A DNA stretch of 64,000 bases from Massilibacteroides vaginae (lineage in GTDB: Bacteria; Bacteroidota; Bacteroidia; Bacteroidales; Tannerellaceae), in NCBI RefSeq assembly GCF_900178525.1, contig NZ_FXDJ01000008.1:501001-565000 (forward strand), read 5' to 3'. Made by a program: the position numbers and the translations under genes. The notes under the pieces were generated by a model, which saw only the letters and a list, made by a program, of their open reading frames with translations, did not search any database and had not been told where the DNA came from. Of this stretch, positions 8,130 through 16,746 are shown one piece after another. Within the stretch, counting starts at the first letter, position 1; each line of letters begins with the position of its first letter.

Positions 8130-9395
8130 TTATTCTAATTCTGTCCAATTAATTTCCGGCTGTTTGCCTGTCGGAGTTCTTTCAAAAAGACTTCCCGGTG
8201 TAGTATAATCATTCAGGAAACCTCCGTTTTCAAGAAAGAAACCTGCGTTATCTACTCCACCTTTGTAGTCCATACGAGCTGCTTTACGACCGGTTTCATC
8301 AACGGTAAATCTTCCGGAGGCTAATGCTATCCACTTCCCCTCTGTAGTATATATCCATTGATTATTATAAAAAGCCATACGACCTTTATAGCCTTGTTCC
8401 GTGAGGAAGTTTTCCAAAAAAGAATGTGGACGAGTATAATAAGTTGTTGTTCCCGGACGCAAGAATTGAGCGATCAATTGCCACTGATCAAGTTCCGGAG
8501 CAAAGAAATAAGCGGTATATTCGGAATATCCGTTTTGATGAGGTCTGATATGCGTAAGGAATTTATAGGTGTTTCCGGCTTTCCAGTTATACCTCATAAA
8601 ACTTTGTCCTCCGGAACCTTCATTACCAAACTCACCGGTCTGAACTCCTTTTCCTTTCTTCACCAGCTTTATTTTATGTTCTTCCGGAATAGCATTCGGA
8701 TCATCTGTTTCGAAAGGGCTCCATACAGAGAAAAGCACTCTACGCTCGGATTCCGAATTCACCTGAATACCAAAATACCCTTCGCCAAAACCGTTAGACA
8801 TAAAGTAACTCCCCACAATATCCTTTCCTTCGGGAACAGTAATTTCATTATAAAACCATTCCGCGGTATGATTTTCAGGTATGAAATAAGTCATGTGAAC
8901 AGAAGGACCTCTGCGCCCCCAATAGAAAGAAAAATCATCCACGAAATTCATATTCTCCGCCGCATCCCCCTCTACAACAAGCGAATGAAGAGTAGCATAT
9001 ATATCACCGGACTTTTTCACCCCAAGGAAATCAACTTTGAGATAGCCTTCTTTCTCACAAAAAACCTCCCCAATAAAAACAGCAGTATCCTGTTTAGACA
9101 AGACAACATTAAACAATTTGTCCAAACAACTTACCTTTATCTCACTATCACCGCCTTTTGTAGCATACGTCAACGACAGTCGTAGATTTCCGGTTTTATT
9201 CACTCTAAAGAAAGTGCTATAAACAGTCCCCGCGCCAATCATATCAATGCCGTCATTTGTAATTTCCCCGGATCCGGAAGAAGTGATATAAGAATTCCCT
9301 CCGAGAGGAATTATCCTTTGGTTTTCTGCTGCAATACCATGATGAGTAAAAAACAAAAAAATCGTTAGAAAAGATAGAATAGATATTTCCCGCAT
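8130..9395 (-). CDS. DUF3472 protein with N-terminal DUF5077-like domain, secreted
   Basis: The 421-aa protein has a signal peptide (residues 1-22, FLTIFLFFTHHGIAA). An N-terminal beta-rich domain resembles DUF5077 (about 25-150) and the DUF3472 region follows (about 155-380: MTYFIPENHTAEWFYNEITV, GYFGIQVNSESERRVLFSVW, FLTHIRPH, YFFAPELDQWQLIAQFLRP). These domains occur in glycan-utilisation loci of Bacteroidota and are probably carbohydrate binding, but no reaction is assigned. It sits between susD and the GH109-like gene on the same strand, so its role is likely in the same glycan pathway at the cell surface or in the periplasm. Confidence 0.8.
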   Translation of the reverse strand: MREISILSFLTIFLFFTHHGIAAENQRIIPLGGNSYITSSGSGEITNDGIDMIGAGTVYSTFFRVNKTGNLRLSLTYATKGGDSEIKVSCLDKLFNVVLSKQDTAVFIGEVFCEKEGYLKVDFLGVKKSGDIYATLHSLVVEGDAAENMNFVDDFSFYWGRRGPSVHMTYFIPENHTAEWFYNEITVPEGKDIVGSYFMSNGFGEGYFGIQVNSESERRVLFSVWSPFETDDPNAIPEEHKIKLVKKGKGVQTGEFGNEGSGGQSFMRYNWKAGNTYKFLTHIRPHQNGYSEYTAYFFAPELDQWQLIAQFLRPGTTTYYTRPHSFLENFLTEQGYKGRMAFYNNQWIYTTEGKWIALASGRFTVDETGRKAARMDYKGGVDNAGFFLENGGFLNDYTTPGSLFERTPTGKQPEINWTELE

Positions 9396-9427
9396 AATTG
9401 TAGGTTTAAGCTACTAAATATATGATA

Positions 9428-9464
9428 ATATTCACCGGCCTTTATAAAAAAAACCGGTGAATAT
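9428..9464 (-). other. Hairpin between susD and the DUF3472 gene
   Basis: ATATTCACCGG (9428-9438) pairs perfectly with CCGGTGAATAT (9454-9464) around an A/T-rich 15-base loop. On the minus strand no clear T run follows, so it is more likely an mRNA processing or stability element that lets susCD be expressed above the downstream genes than a full terminator. Confidence 0.55.
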
Positions 9465-9477
9465 ATTAATTAAGAAC

Positions 9478-11199
9478 TTAGTTTGATGTCGGATTTTGTG
9501 TCAAAGTTCCCGGATATGAATTTATCGCATTTTGAGGAATAAAATAAACCGTTCTGAAATCAGTCGGTTTAACTTCTTCCATCGCATTATGCGGTCCCGG
9601 ATATTGACGTGTAAGTGAACGTCCGTTACGGTAAACATCATAACTACGTTCTGCCTGAAATGCCAATTCCAACGTTCTCTCCTTTTCTATTCTTTCTTCC
9701 GCATTAGTAGCATCAAGAGAAGTATATCCTTTACCAGGCAGTGAACGTTCACGAATAATATTCAATGCAGTTAACGCTGAACCATAATCACCTATTTTAG
9801 CAGCTGCTTCCGCTTTATTAAGATACATTTCAGCCAGACGGGTGATTACAGGTGAGTGCAACTGAGACTCTTCACCTTCACGCGCACATTTTACAACATA
9901 GAACATAGGATAAACACGATTTAGTCTGATAAATTGATCTATATATCCCGTGTATGTCTTTCCATCTTTATATTTAATAGAATAAATTCCTTGTTCCGCA
10001 TCAATCGGTGTTAATATATATGTGTCAGATTTATCACCGTCTTTTTCGATACAACTAACTTTGTCTCCTTCTATTTTTAAAGTTGCTTGAACATAATTAA
10101 AGTTAGTATGAACGCCTTCTTTATTCTTCACATCTTTAATAAAACGAAAAACAAGTGAATCTTTTTTCTCATACTGTGGTTCAATAAATGCTGCACGTGC
10201 ATCTACAATTTTGTTCTTACGCCAGTCGTTACGGCTGGTTTCATCTAATAGAGCTATATATTTTGCACTTGCATACATCTCTCCCCAACCCATACCTCCA
10301 ATATTGGAATACATACCCGGGAAATCATAATAGTGATCATTACCGGAATATTCAGAAGCAACACGTTTTACAACAAAAATTGACTCTTTGTTGTTTTCCG
10401 GTTTGTATGTGTTATACTTCATGAAATCCTCGCGATTTAACAAAGAATATTTTCCTGAATTTATCACTTTATCAGCATATTCAACTGATAGACGAGCATA
10501 TTCTGCATTAGGATTATCCCAAGTACCACTCATATAAAGATATATACGTGACAACAAAGCCCAAGAAGCCTCTTTACTGGCATAAGCCGGACCGGAATTT
10601 ATCGTCAACATTTCGGCTGCTTTATTTAAGTCATTAATGGCTTGTTCATAAGATGCTTTTACTGTTGCCCTATCAGAGAATGACATATTTAAAACATCAT
10701 CCGGAGTCCCATTTACGATAGGTACTCCTAAATTCTTTTCAGATTCCTGATAGTAAGGACGTCCATAGGCTCTTGTCAGATAAAAATACAACATACCACG
10801 AATGAAATAACATTCACCTAATTGATTGTCAATTTTCTCATTCTGCCCTTCTTCAATCATTTTAACAACGTTAGAAGTTTGGGCTATAGCCTTGTAACTA
10901 TAATCCCAAAAATTTTGCAAACGATAATTGTTAGGAGTGCGAGAGTAAGAGATGAACTCATAAAAAGCATCTGTAGATGACCCTCTAATCATGATATTGT
11001 CTCCGGCATATTCTCCACAACGATGCATTACATCAGCCCATCTCTTCATCTGTGCATAACTTCCGCTCAACATTCCGTCAAGAAATACATCCGGATCTGC
11101 AACTACCTCTTCTGCTAGTAGATGGTTTTGTGGTAGTTTTTCTATATCGCAAGCGGTAAACAAACAACCTACCGCAGCTATTATTGCTAATTTTTTCAT
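9478..11199 (-). CDS. SusD/RagB family outer-membrane nutrient-binding lipoprotein
   Basis: The 573-aa lipoprotein (lipobox CLFTAC, Cys17) is the surface lid that partners the SusC-type transporter. The N-terminal half has tetratricopeptide-like helices (YFIRGMLYFYLTRAYGRPYY, ASKEASWALLSRIYLYMSGTW) and the C-terminus has the RagB/SusD signature (RLAEMYLNKAEAAAKIG, LELAFQAERSYDVYRNGRSL). It starts 9 bp after susC ends and is clearly co-transcribed with it. It delivers glycan fragments to SusC; the exact ligand is not visible. Confidence 0.93.
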   Translation of the reverse strand: MKKLAIIAAVGCLFTACDIEKLPQNHLLAEEVVADPDVFLDGMLSGSYAQMKRWADVMHRCGEYAGDNIMIRGSSTDAFYEFISYSRTPNNYRLQNFWDYSYKAIAQTSNVVKMIEEGQNEKIDNQLGECYFIRGMLYFYLTRAYGRPYYQESEKNLGVPIVNGTPDDVLNMSFSDRATVKASYEQAINDLNKAAEMLTINSGPAYASKEASWALLSRIYLYMSGTWDNPNAEYARLSVEYADKVINSGKYSLLNREDFMKYNTYKPENNKESIFVVKRVASEYSGNDHYYDFPGMYSNIGGMGWGEMYASAKYIALLDETSRNDWRKNKIVDARAAFIEPQYEKKDSLVFRFIKDVKNKEGVHTNFNYVQATLKIEGDKVSCIEKDGDKSDTYILTPIDAEQGIYSIKYKDGKTYTGYIDQFIRLNRVYPMFYVVKCAREGEESQLHSPVITRLAEMYLNKAEAAAKIGDYGSALTALNIIRERSLPGKGYTSLDATNAEERIEKERTLELAFQAERSYDVYRNGRSLTRQYPGPHNAMEEVKPTDFRTVYFIPQNAINSYPGTLTQNPTSN

Positions 11200-11208
11200 G
11201 TGTCGTTT

Positions 11209-14200
11209 TTATAATGTAAAGTTAATACCAAACATAAACTTACGCGTAATAGGATAATTATCAGCCTTAGATACTCCGGCTACAGATGCTGTTCCTTCTT
11301 TTGATGAATCACCATCCAATACTCTAACCGGAATTTCAGGATCTACACCTGAATAATTAGTGATAGTAAACAAGTTTTCTGCTGTAAACGATAGACGTAC
11401 ATTTTCAATTTTGAATTTTGGTAGCTTCAGATTATATCCAATAGAAAGACTACGAAGTTTCAAATAGTCACCATCTTCCAGAAAACGCGAAGAAACCTTA
11501 TTCGCATTTGAAGAGTTGTTATATGATGCTTTTGGGTGGGTTGCAATATCTCCTGGTTTTTCCCATCTACTCCATCCACTCATTAATTTCATTTGATTAC
11601 GATCTGTATAAGTTCCATCCGAATCGTATTCCTGACGAGCATAATTATATATCCTTCCGCCTACTGAATAAGAAAACACAGCATTAAGATCAATCTGTTT
11701 CCATGCTAATGAAGTAGAGAATCCTCCATAATAGTCAGGGCTATATTTACCCAACATCACTTCGTCAGCTTTTGCGTAATCGCTTGTCAAAACACGGTTC
11801 CCATTGTTATCTGTAGTATACCATTGAGGTGCACCGTCTTCAGGATTAACTCCAGCCCATTCTCTTCCATAGAATGTATCGCTACTATAGCCTTCTTTAA
11901 GAATACGACTGATACTTCCAGCTGGTCCTCCGAAATTGGTACTGATGATTTCGGCTTTATCTCCTGCACCATTTTTGTAAAGTTTCTTAATCTTATTAGT
12001 ATTAAAACCTATATTAAAATCAGCACTCCAATACCAGTCATCCGTTTTGATAATATCAGCACCAACAGCTAATTCAAATCCTCTATTTTGAACTTCTCCA
12101 ATATTTTGCCAAACTTCCGTTACACCAGAAATACCTGATACCGGTACAGCAAATAACACATTGCTTGTGTTTTTGTTATATAAATCAGCATTAACTCGAA
12201 AACGATTCAGAAAACTAAAATCCACTCCAACACCTAATGTACTAGTCTCTTCCCATGTGAAATTATCATTACCAATTTGATTAATCAAAGCACCGGATGT
12301 TCCATTATAGCTCTGATCTACTGAATAAAGATTATATTGTGGGTACAACTTCGGAGGGGTGTTACCTACGGTTCCGTAAGCAACCCTCAACTTTAACATA
12401 TCAATCCAGTCTTTTTGCAGGAATTCTTCTCTGTGCAAATTCCATCCCCCGCTAATTGAAAAGAAATTTCCGTATTTTTTGCTGTTCCCGAAATTTGAAG
12501 CACCGTCTCTACGAAGAGAAAATTGTGCCAGGTATTTATTATCGTATGAATAATTTCCATCAAAGAAATATGACTGTATAGCCGATTCGTTAATATATCC
12601 AGCTGTTTTTTCCGGCTTAGCCGTCGCGTCTAAGACTTCAAAGCCCGGGATAAATCCTGTAGCAATCGCCTCAACTCTTTTAAATTTATAATCTCTATAT
12701 TCATAGGCAACCAAAGCAGTTACAGAGTGCTTGTCAAATGCTTTGTTAAATCTCAAAAGCTGATTGGTATAATTGCGTTCAGTTTTATTGTTTACCTCTC
12801 TTAAACGACCGTTCACACCTGAGCCATCGTTTGAGCGAGAATCAGTGTAAGCTTGATACGCATAGTTGTTCCAAGCAAAGTTGTTTACAGAAGAGAATGT
12901 TAAAAAACTTGTCAGACGAATATCAAAGTCAATATTTCCCGTAAATGCATAAGTTTCGCTTTTAGCTTTATTCCACTGCAAATCATACAAGTAGTTAGTC
13001 TTGTTACTATTTACCCAAGTAGAAGACTTGTGTGGAGTAGGTTTTCCATCTTCTAAGTAAGGACTATCCCAAGGAAGATTTACATACATTGCTGTTACCG
13101 AATACTGTCTATCATCAACATTGGCTCTTGAGCCCGCGATCTGAGGCTTAATTGTCAACCAATCTGAAGCCTTATATTCTGTACGATAACGGAAACTATA
13201 TTTCTTGTAATCGTATCCTTTTATAGCTCCTTCCTCATCATATAAACCTAAAGAAAAGTAAGATTTAACCTTTTCGGAACCACCAGATATAGAGATATTA
13301 TAATCCTGAGCCATACCTGTTTGAGTTGCCAAATCCCACCAGCTATAATTATTATTTCTTAAATTGTCGTTCCAACGAGGGAAAGAAATCATTTCCTGAT
13401 TAGAAAAAGATTTAAAGTAATCATACAACTCTGAACCATTCATAACTTGCATGTTCCCGTTATCCAAACTGTTCACTCCTAATTTAGCAGATACACTGAT
13501 GCGTACTTTATCTCCACTTGCACGTTTGGTTGTAACAACAACAACCCCGTTTGCTCCTTGAGAACCATAGATTGAAGTTGAAGCAGCATCTTTAAGGATA
13601 CTCATTGTCTCAATATCGTTTGGATTCAGAAAATCAGCCGAGGAATTACCTACAATTACTCCATCAATAACCCAAAGTGGATCTGTGTTTCCGTTAATTG
13701 AGGCTTTACCACGGATGATAATATTTCCTTTCTCTCCAGGACGCCCTCCACCAGGAGCGACAAATACTCCAGGAGCTTTACCCGACAACATATTATCTAC
13801 GTTAGCTGAAGTTACTGTTGTAATCTTCTCACTCTTCAGCGTTTGTAATGCGCCGGTGAGGCTTTCGCGTTTCTGAACGGTGTAGCCAACCACCACTACT
13901 TCTTCCAAGGCTTGTGTGTCTTCTTTCAGACGTATGGTTAGGTTGGTTCCGCTTGCGGGAACTTCCAGGTTCAGGTAGCCAATGTAAGAAACGACAAGGG
14001 TTGCGCCTGAGGGCACTTCCAGCGAGAAATTACCGTCAAAGTCGGTACTTGTTCCGTTTGAGGTTCCTTTAACAATAATATTTGCACCGATTACCGGTTC
14101 GCCGCTTACCGCGTCAACAACAACTCCTGTAATTTTTTGAGTTTGTTGTGAAATTGACGTAGAGAAATTGGCTGCATTAGTTGTGTTTTCTTTTCCAGCT

Positions 14201-14535
14201 TTTGCTTTGTAAATAATAATTCTGTTTTCACTTACTGTGAAATCTGCGTTTTGATTTTTTAGGGCGTTTTTCAGAATATCTTCAACAGATCCGGTTTTTA
14301 AGTCAAACGAAACGCGTTCGCTCAGATCTATATCGTTATTCCGTATAAGGAAGGTGTAATCAAATTGTTCTTCTATTAATTCGAACAATGTTTTTAAAGT
14401 AGCGCTTTCCATCTGAATCGTCATTGTATATGATCGAAGTGGAGATGCCAGTGATAAATTGGGAGGCAATAATAAACCGACAGCTAAAAGAGCCGAAGCC
14501 AACTTGCCTGAAAAAATAAATTTATTTTTTTTCAT
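11209..14535 (-). CDS. SusC/RagA TonB-dependent outer-membrane transporter with STN domain
   Basis: The 1108-aa protein has a signal peptide (1-30), an STN (secretin/TonB N-terminal) domain at about 45-110 ending RIIIYK, a carboxypeptidase-regulatory-like domain at about 135-215 (ITGVVVDAVSGEPVIGANII), a TonB box and plug domain (EEVVVVGY onward, about 215-335, with GQGANGVVVVTT), and a 22-strand-type barrel ending KFMFGINFTL. The STN domain is the hallmark of transporters that signal through an anti-sigma factor, and the FecR and ECF sigma genes lie immediately upstream. It imports oligosaccharides using TonB energy together with SusD. Confidence 0.95.
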   Translation of the reverse strand: MKKNKFIFSGKLASALLAVGLLLPPNLSLASPLRSYTMTIQMESATLKTLFELIEEQFDYTFLIRNNDIDLSERVSFDLKTGSVEDILKNALKNQNADFTVSENRIIIYKAKAGKENTTNAANFSTSISQQTQKITGVVVDAVSGEPVIGANIIVKGTSNGTSTDFDGNFSLEVPSGATLVVSYIGYLNLEVPASGTNLTIRLKEDTQALEEVVVVGYTVQKRESLTGALQTLKSEKITTVTSANVDNMLSGKAPGVFVAPGGGRPGEKGNIIIRGKASINGNTDPLWVIDGVIVGNSSADFLNPNDIETMSILKDAASTSIYGSQGANGVVVVTTKRASGDKVRISVSAKLGVNSLDNGNMQVMNGSELYDYFKSFSNQEMISFPRWNDNLRNNNYSWWDLATQTGMAQDYNISISGGSEKVKSYFSLGLYDEEGAIKGYDYKKYSFRYRTEYKASDWLTIKPQIAGSRANVDDRQYSVTAMYVNLPWDSPYLEDGKPTPHKSSTWVNSNKTNYLYDLQWNKAKSETYAFTGNIDFDIRLTSFLTFSSVNNFAWNNYAYQAYTDSRSNDGSGVNGRLREVNNKTERNYTNQLLRFNKAFDKHSVTALVAYEYRDYKFKRVEAIATGFIPGFEVLDATAKPEKTAGYINESAIQSYFFDGNYSYDNKYLAQFSLRRDGASNFGNSKKYGNFFSISGGWNLHREEFLQKDWIDMLKLRVAYGTVGNTPPKLYPQYNLYSVDQSYNGTSGALINQIGNDNFTWEETSTLGVGVDFSFLNRFRVNADLYNKNTSNVLFAVPVSGISGVTEVWQNIGEVQNRGFELAVGADIIKTDDWYWSADFNIGFNTNKIKKLYKNGAGDKAEIISTNFGGPAGSISRILKEGYSSDTFYGREWAGVNPEDGAPQWYTTDNNGNRVLTSDYAKADEVMLGKYSPDYYGGFSTSLAWKQIDLNAVFSYSVGGRIYNYARQEYDSDGTYTDRNQMKLMSGWSRWEKPGDIATHPKASYNNSSNANKVSSRFLEDGDYLKLRSLSIGYNLKLPKFKIENVRLSFTAENLFTITNYSGVDPEIPVRVLDGDSSKEGTASVAGVSKADNYPITRKFMFGINFTL

Positions 14536-14647
14536 AAATATTCTGATTTAAATTTAGTGAATAGTATTGACTAAAATTTTTCTATTTATACAAAACATAC
14601 ATATTAACCGTCTTTATTCATAAGCTTCATTTTTTAGATTTATATTC

Positions 14648-15658
14648 TTATTTGTCTGTTATAATCAATGTTCTATTTTCAAAAGTGTATTTATACTTAT
14701 TGTCCATATCAATTTCTTTTAGGACTCTATCCAGCGTATAGTCTGAAGAAAAGCTGCCTGTAAACACTTCGCGGTTCAGTGATTTACTTCGTATTTCAAT
14801 GTCCGTATCGTATTTACGTTCTAATTCCCGGGCAATTTCGGGGAATGTTTTTTCATAGAAATACAATATTCCTTTTGTCCAAAGAATGGAATTAGCGCTA
14901 TTCACAACCGAAACGGTCGTCTTTTCTTCTTTCTTGTTGTAACTAATCTTCTGGTTGGGAGATAGTGCTATATCTTCTTGCTGGTTGTCGGCAAGTTGAA
15001 TATTCACTTTTCCCGAAATCAGTACCACATCAATTGTTTCCTCCTCTTCGTAGGCTTTCACGTTGAATGTTGTTCCTTTTACCTTTACATTCAGTTTATC
15101 GGAATACACGATAAAGGGTTTTTCCGGGTTTGATTGTATCTCGAAATAGGCTTCTCCGCGAAGTTCCACTTTCCTTTCCGAATCATTATAGTCACTCCGG
15201 TATTTTAAGAACGAACCCGAGTTGAGCAGTACCGTAGAACTGTCTGGCAATAAGATTTGTGTTTGAGACCCATTGGGTGCAAATGTTTCAGTATAGGCAA
15301 GCTTCTCGCCGTCGTTTGAGTTTCTGCCTAAAAAGAATGCGGACACCCCCACCCCGATCAGCAACAAAAGGATTGCCGCAGCCTGTATCCATACATTTAG
15401 CTGCCTATGTATTTGTTTTGTTTGTTTTTCGGGCACCGATCCGATCAGGAAATGAAAATACGCTTTGAAATCAGCTTCCAAATCAGACTTGAATAACGGC
15501 ACATGCGCAACTGCCCACCAATCGCTCATTTTATCCATTAAATATCTATGCTCTTCTTTTTCTTTGAGCCAGATCAAAAGTTCTTCCTTTTCCGCATGAG
15601 ATAGACTTCCTGAAAAGTATTTAAATAATAATTCCCAATATAGTTCTTCTGTTTCCAT
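14648..15658 (-). CDS. FecR family anti-sigma factor
   Basis: The 336-aa inner-membrane protein has a cytoplasmic N-terminal part (1-88, sigma-binding), one membrane helix (about 88-112, VWIQAAAILLLLIGVGVSAF), a periplasmic FecR domain (about 120-220, ETFAPNGSQTQILLPDSSTV) and a C-terminal DUF4974 domain (about 255-334). The periplasmic part receives the signal from the STN domain of the SusC encoded next. It lies between the ECF sigma gene and susC on the same strand. Unusually, the spacer to the sigma gene is 378 bp and contains a repeat element. Confidence 0.92.
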   Translation of the reverse strand: METEELYWELLFKYFSGSLSHAEKEELLIWLKEKEEHRYLMDKMSDWWAVAHVPLFKSDLEADFKAYFHFLIGSVPEKQTKQIHRQLNVWIQAAAILLLLIGVGVSAFFLGRNSNDGEKLAYTETFAPNGSQTQILLPDSSTVLLNSGSFLKYRSDYNDSERKVELRGEAYFEIQSNPEKPFIVYSDKLNVKVKGTTFNVKAYEEEETIDVVLISGKVNIQLADNQQEDIALSPNQKISYNKKEEKTTVSVVNSANSILWTKGILYFYEKTFPEIARELERKYDTDIEIRSKSLNREVFTGSFSSDYTLDRVLKEIDMDNKYKYTFENRTLIITDK

Positions 15659-15851
15659 GCTGCATCTTAATTACATTTCATTTATGTTCTTATTACTACT
15701 TACACCATAACGATACAATGTGTTTAAATGTTTATTAAAATTTTTCAACTTTAACATTTCAAGCATCGTCACGGTTGTTTTTCTTTTCTCACTGTTTATG
15801 AAATTCTTCACATAGATTAAAAAAGAAATTCTTTCTTTTATTTTAAAAAAC

Positions 15852-15971
15852 ATATCCTTTATTTTTCTTTTTCCACAGATATAGAAAAAGCTTTCCACAG
15901 ATATAGAAAAGTTTTTCTACAGTTGTCGAACTGTTTTTCCACAGTTGTCGAAAAAGAAAAAGAAAGGTTAT
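15852..15971. repeat. Intergenic palindromic repeat family B, copy 1
   Basis: The 378-bp gap between the sigma and fecR genes (15659-16036) has no gene. At 15852-15971 it holds four 21-23-bp units of the form TTTTTCCACAGATATAGAAA, the third and fourth with the core ACAGTTGTCG. Each unit is quasi-palindromic (TTTTTC ... GAAAAA). The array is bounded by inverted ends (CCTTTATTTTTC left, GAAAAAGAAAGG right). Two other copies are at 29596-29708 and 36884-36978. No transposase is associated. The rest of the gap shows nothing recognisable. Confidence 0.75.
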
Positions 15972-16036
15972 AAATAAATTAATATCCTATTGTTCTGTTT
16001 TTTCTTAGTAAAAGATTTTCCGGTTGCAACAAAGCG

Positions 16037-16630
16037 TTAGTAATCGGATGTAAGTGAGTAAAGAACAAGGAATAAGAGATAGTAGTCCTTAAGGGTGTCT
16101 TTTAATTTTGAGAGTGCGATTTTAACTTGTACGCGTACGGTACTTGATGATATATCATACAATTTGGCAATTTCTTCGTATGATTTATGATTATACAGGT
16201 ATTCGGTAAATATTCTACGGCATTTATCGGGAAGAGATTGCACAGCTTCTTCAACCAACTTTTCAAATTCGCTGTTTTCGAGGTATGTTAACGGCTGTTG
16301 CCCCAAATTAACCTGTTCTTCGTGAAAAGCCAGTACATATTCATCTAATTCCGACAGCGATATTTCTTCGGTTTGTTTATTACGCAGATGGTTAAGACTT
16401 CGGTTCTGTACGGATCGGGTAAGGTATGTTTTAATGGGATATTCAAGTGATCCCCTCTTATTCCAAATATTCAGAAAAACATCATTAACAATTTCTTTGG
16501 CTATTTCATAGTTGTATACATACTTGGTTGAAACGGCACAAAGATAGACATAGTAAGTCGTATATAGCGATTTGAAGGCATCTGTATCTCCCTTATTGAG
16601 TTTTCGTATAATGCTTTTATCGATAAACAT
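16037..16630 (-). CDS. ECF RNA polymerase sigma factor (Bacteroidota SusC/FecR-linked type)
   Basis: The 197-aa sigma factor has region 2 at about 20-90 (FKSLYTTYYVYLCAVSTKYV, ending LTRSVQNRSLNHLRNK) and region 4 at about 130-185 (LPDKCRRIFTEYLYNHKSYEEIAKLY with the helix-turn-helix DISSSTVRVQVKIALSKLKD). Together with the adjacent FecR and STN-bearing SusC it forms a cell-surface signalling system that turns on its own locus when the glycan is present. It has its own divergent promoter at 16667-16674, back to back with that of the permease. Confidence 0.94.
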   Translation of the reverse strand: MFIDKSIIRKLNKGDTDAFKSLYTTYYVYLCAVSTKYVYNYEIAKEIVNDVFLNIWNKRGSLEYPIKTYLTRSVQNRSLNHLRNKQTEEISLSELDEYVLAFHEEQVNLGQQPLTYLENSEFEKLVEEAVQSLPDKCRRIFTEYLYNHKSYEEIAKLYDISSSTVRVQVKIALSKLKDTLKDYYLLFLVLYSLTSDY

Positions 16631-16666
16631 AAATTCTTTTCTCTTTTCTTTTCCTTACTAATAGTA

Positions 16667-16674
16667 CAAAAATA
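16667..16674 (-). promoter_or_regulatory. Predicted -7 element for the ECF sigma gene
   Basis: On the minus strand the sequence reads TATTTTTG (TAnnTTTG), about 37 bases before the sigma start codon. It is separated by only 13 bp from the divergent permease -7 element. Confidence 0.5.
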
Positions 16675-16687
16675 GGGAAAACATATC

Positions 16688-16695
16688 TATTTTTG
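16688..16695 (+). promoter_or_regulatory. Predicted -7 element for the nucleobase permease gene
   Basis: TATTTTTG fits TAnnTTTG. Transcription from it begins after 16700, so the in-frame TTG at 16693 cannot be the start and the ATG at 16747 is preferred. Confidence 0.5.
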
Positions 16696-16746
16696 TATTA
16701 TCTCTGTATCATAATCATTGTAGAACCAATTATATCTGTATTTTCA

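Noticed and set aside
15852-15971. CRISPR-like regular repeats of 21-22 bp.
   Set aside because: Units adjoin each other with no unique spacers, are quasi-palindromic and recur as small blocks at other sites; no cas genes are present.
16681-16746. Purine riboswitch ahead of the nucleobase permease.
   Set aside because: After the predicted transcript start fewer than 50 bases remain, too short for the aptamer, and no conserved junction motif is seen.
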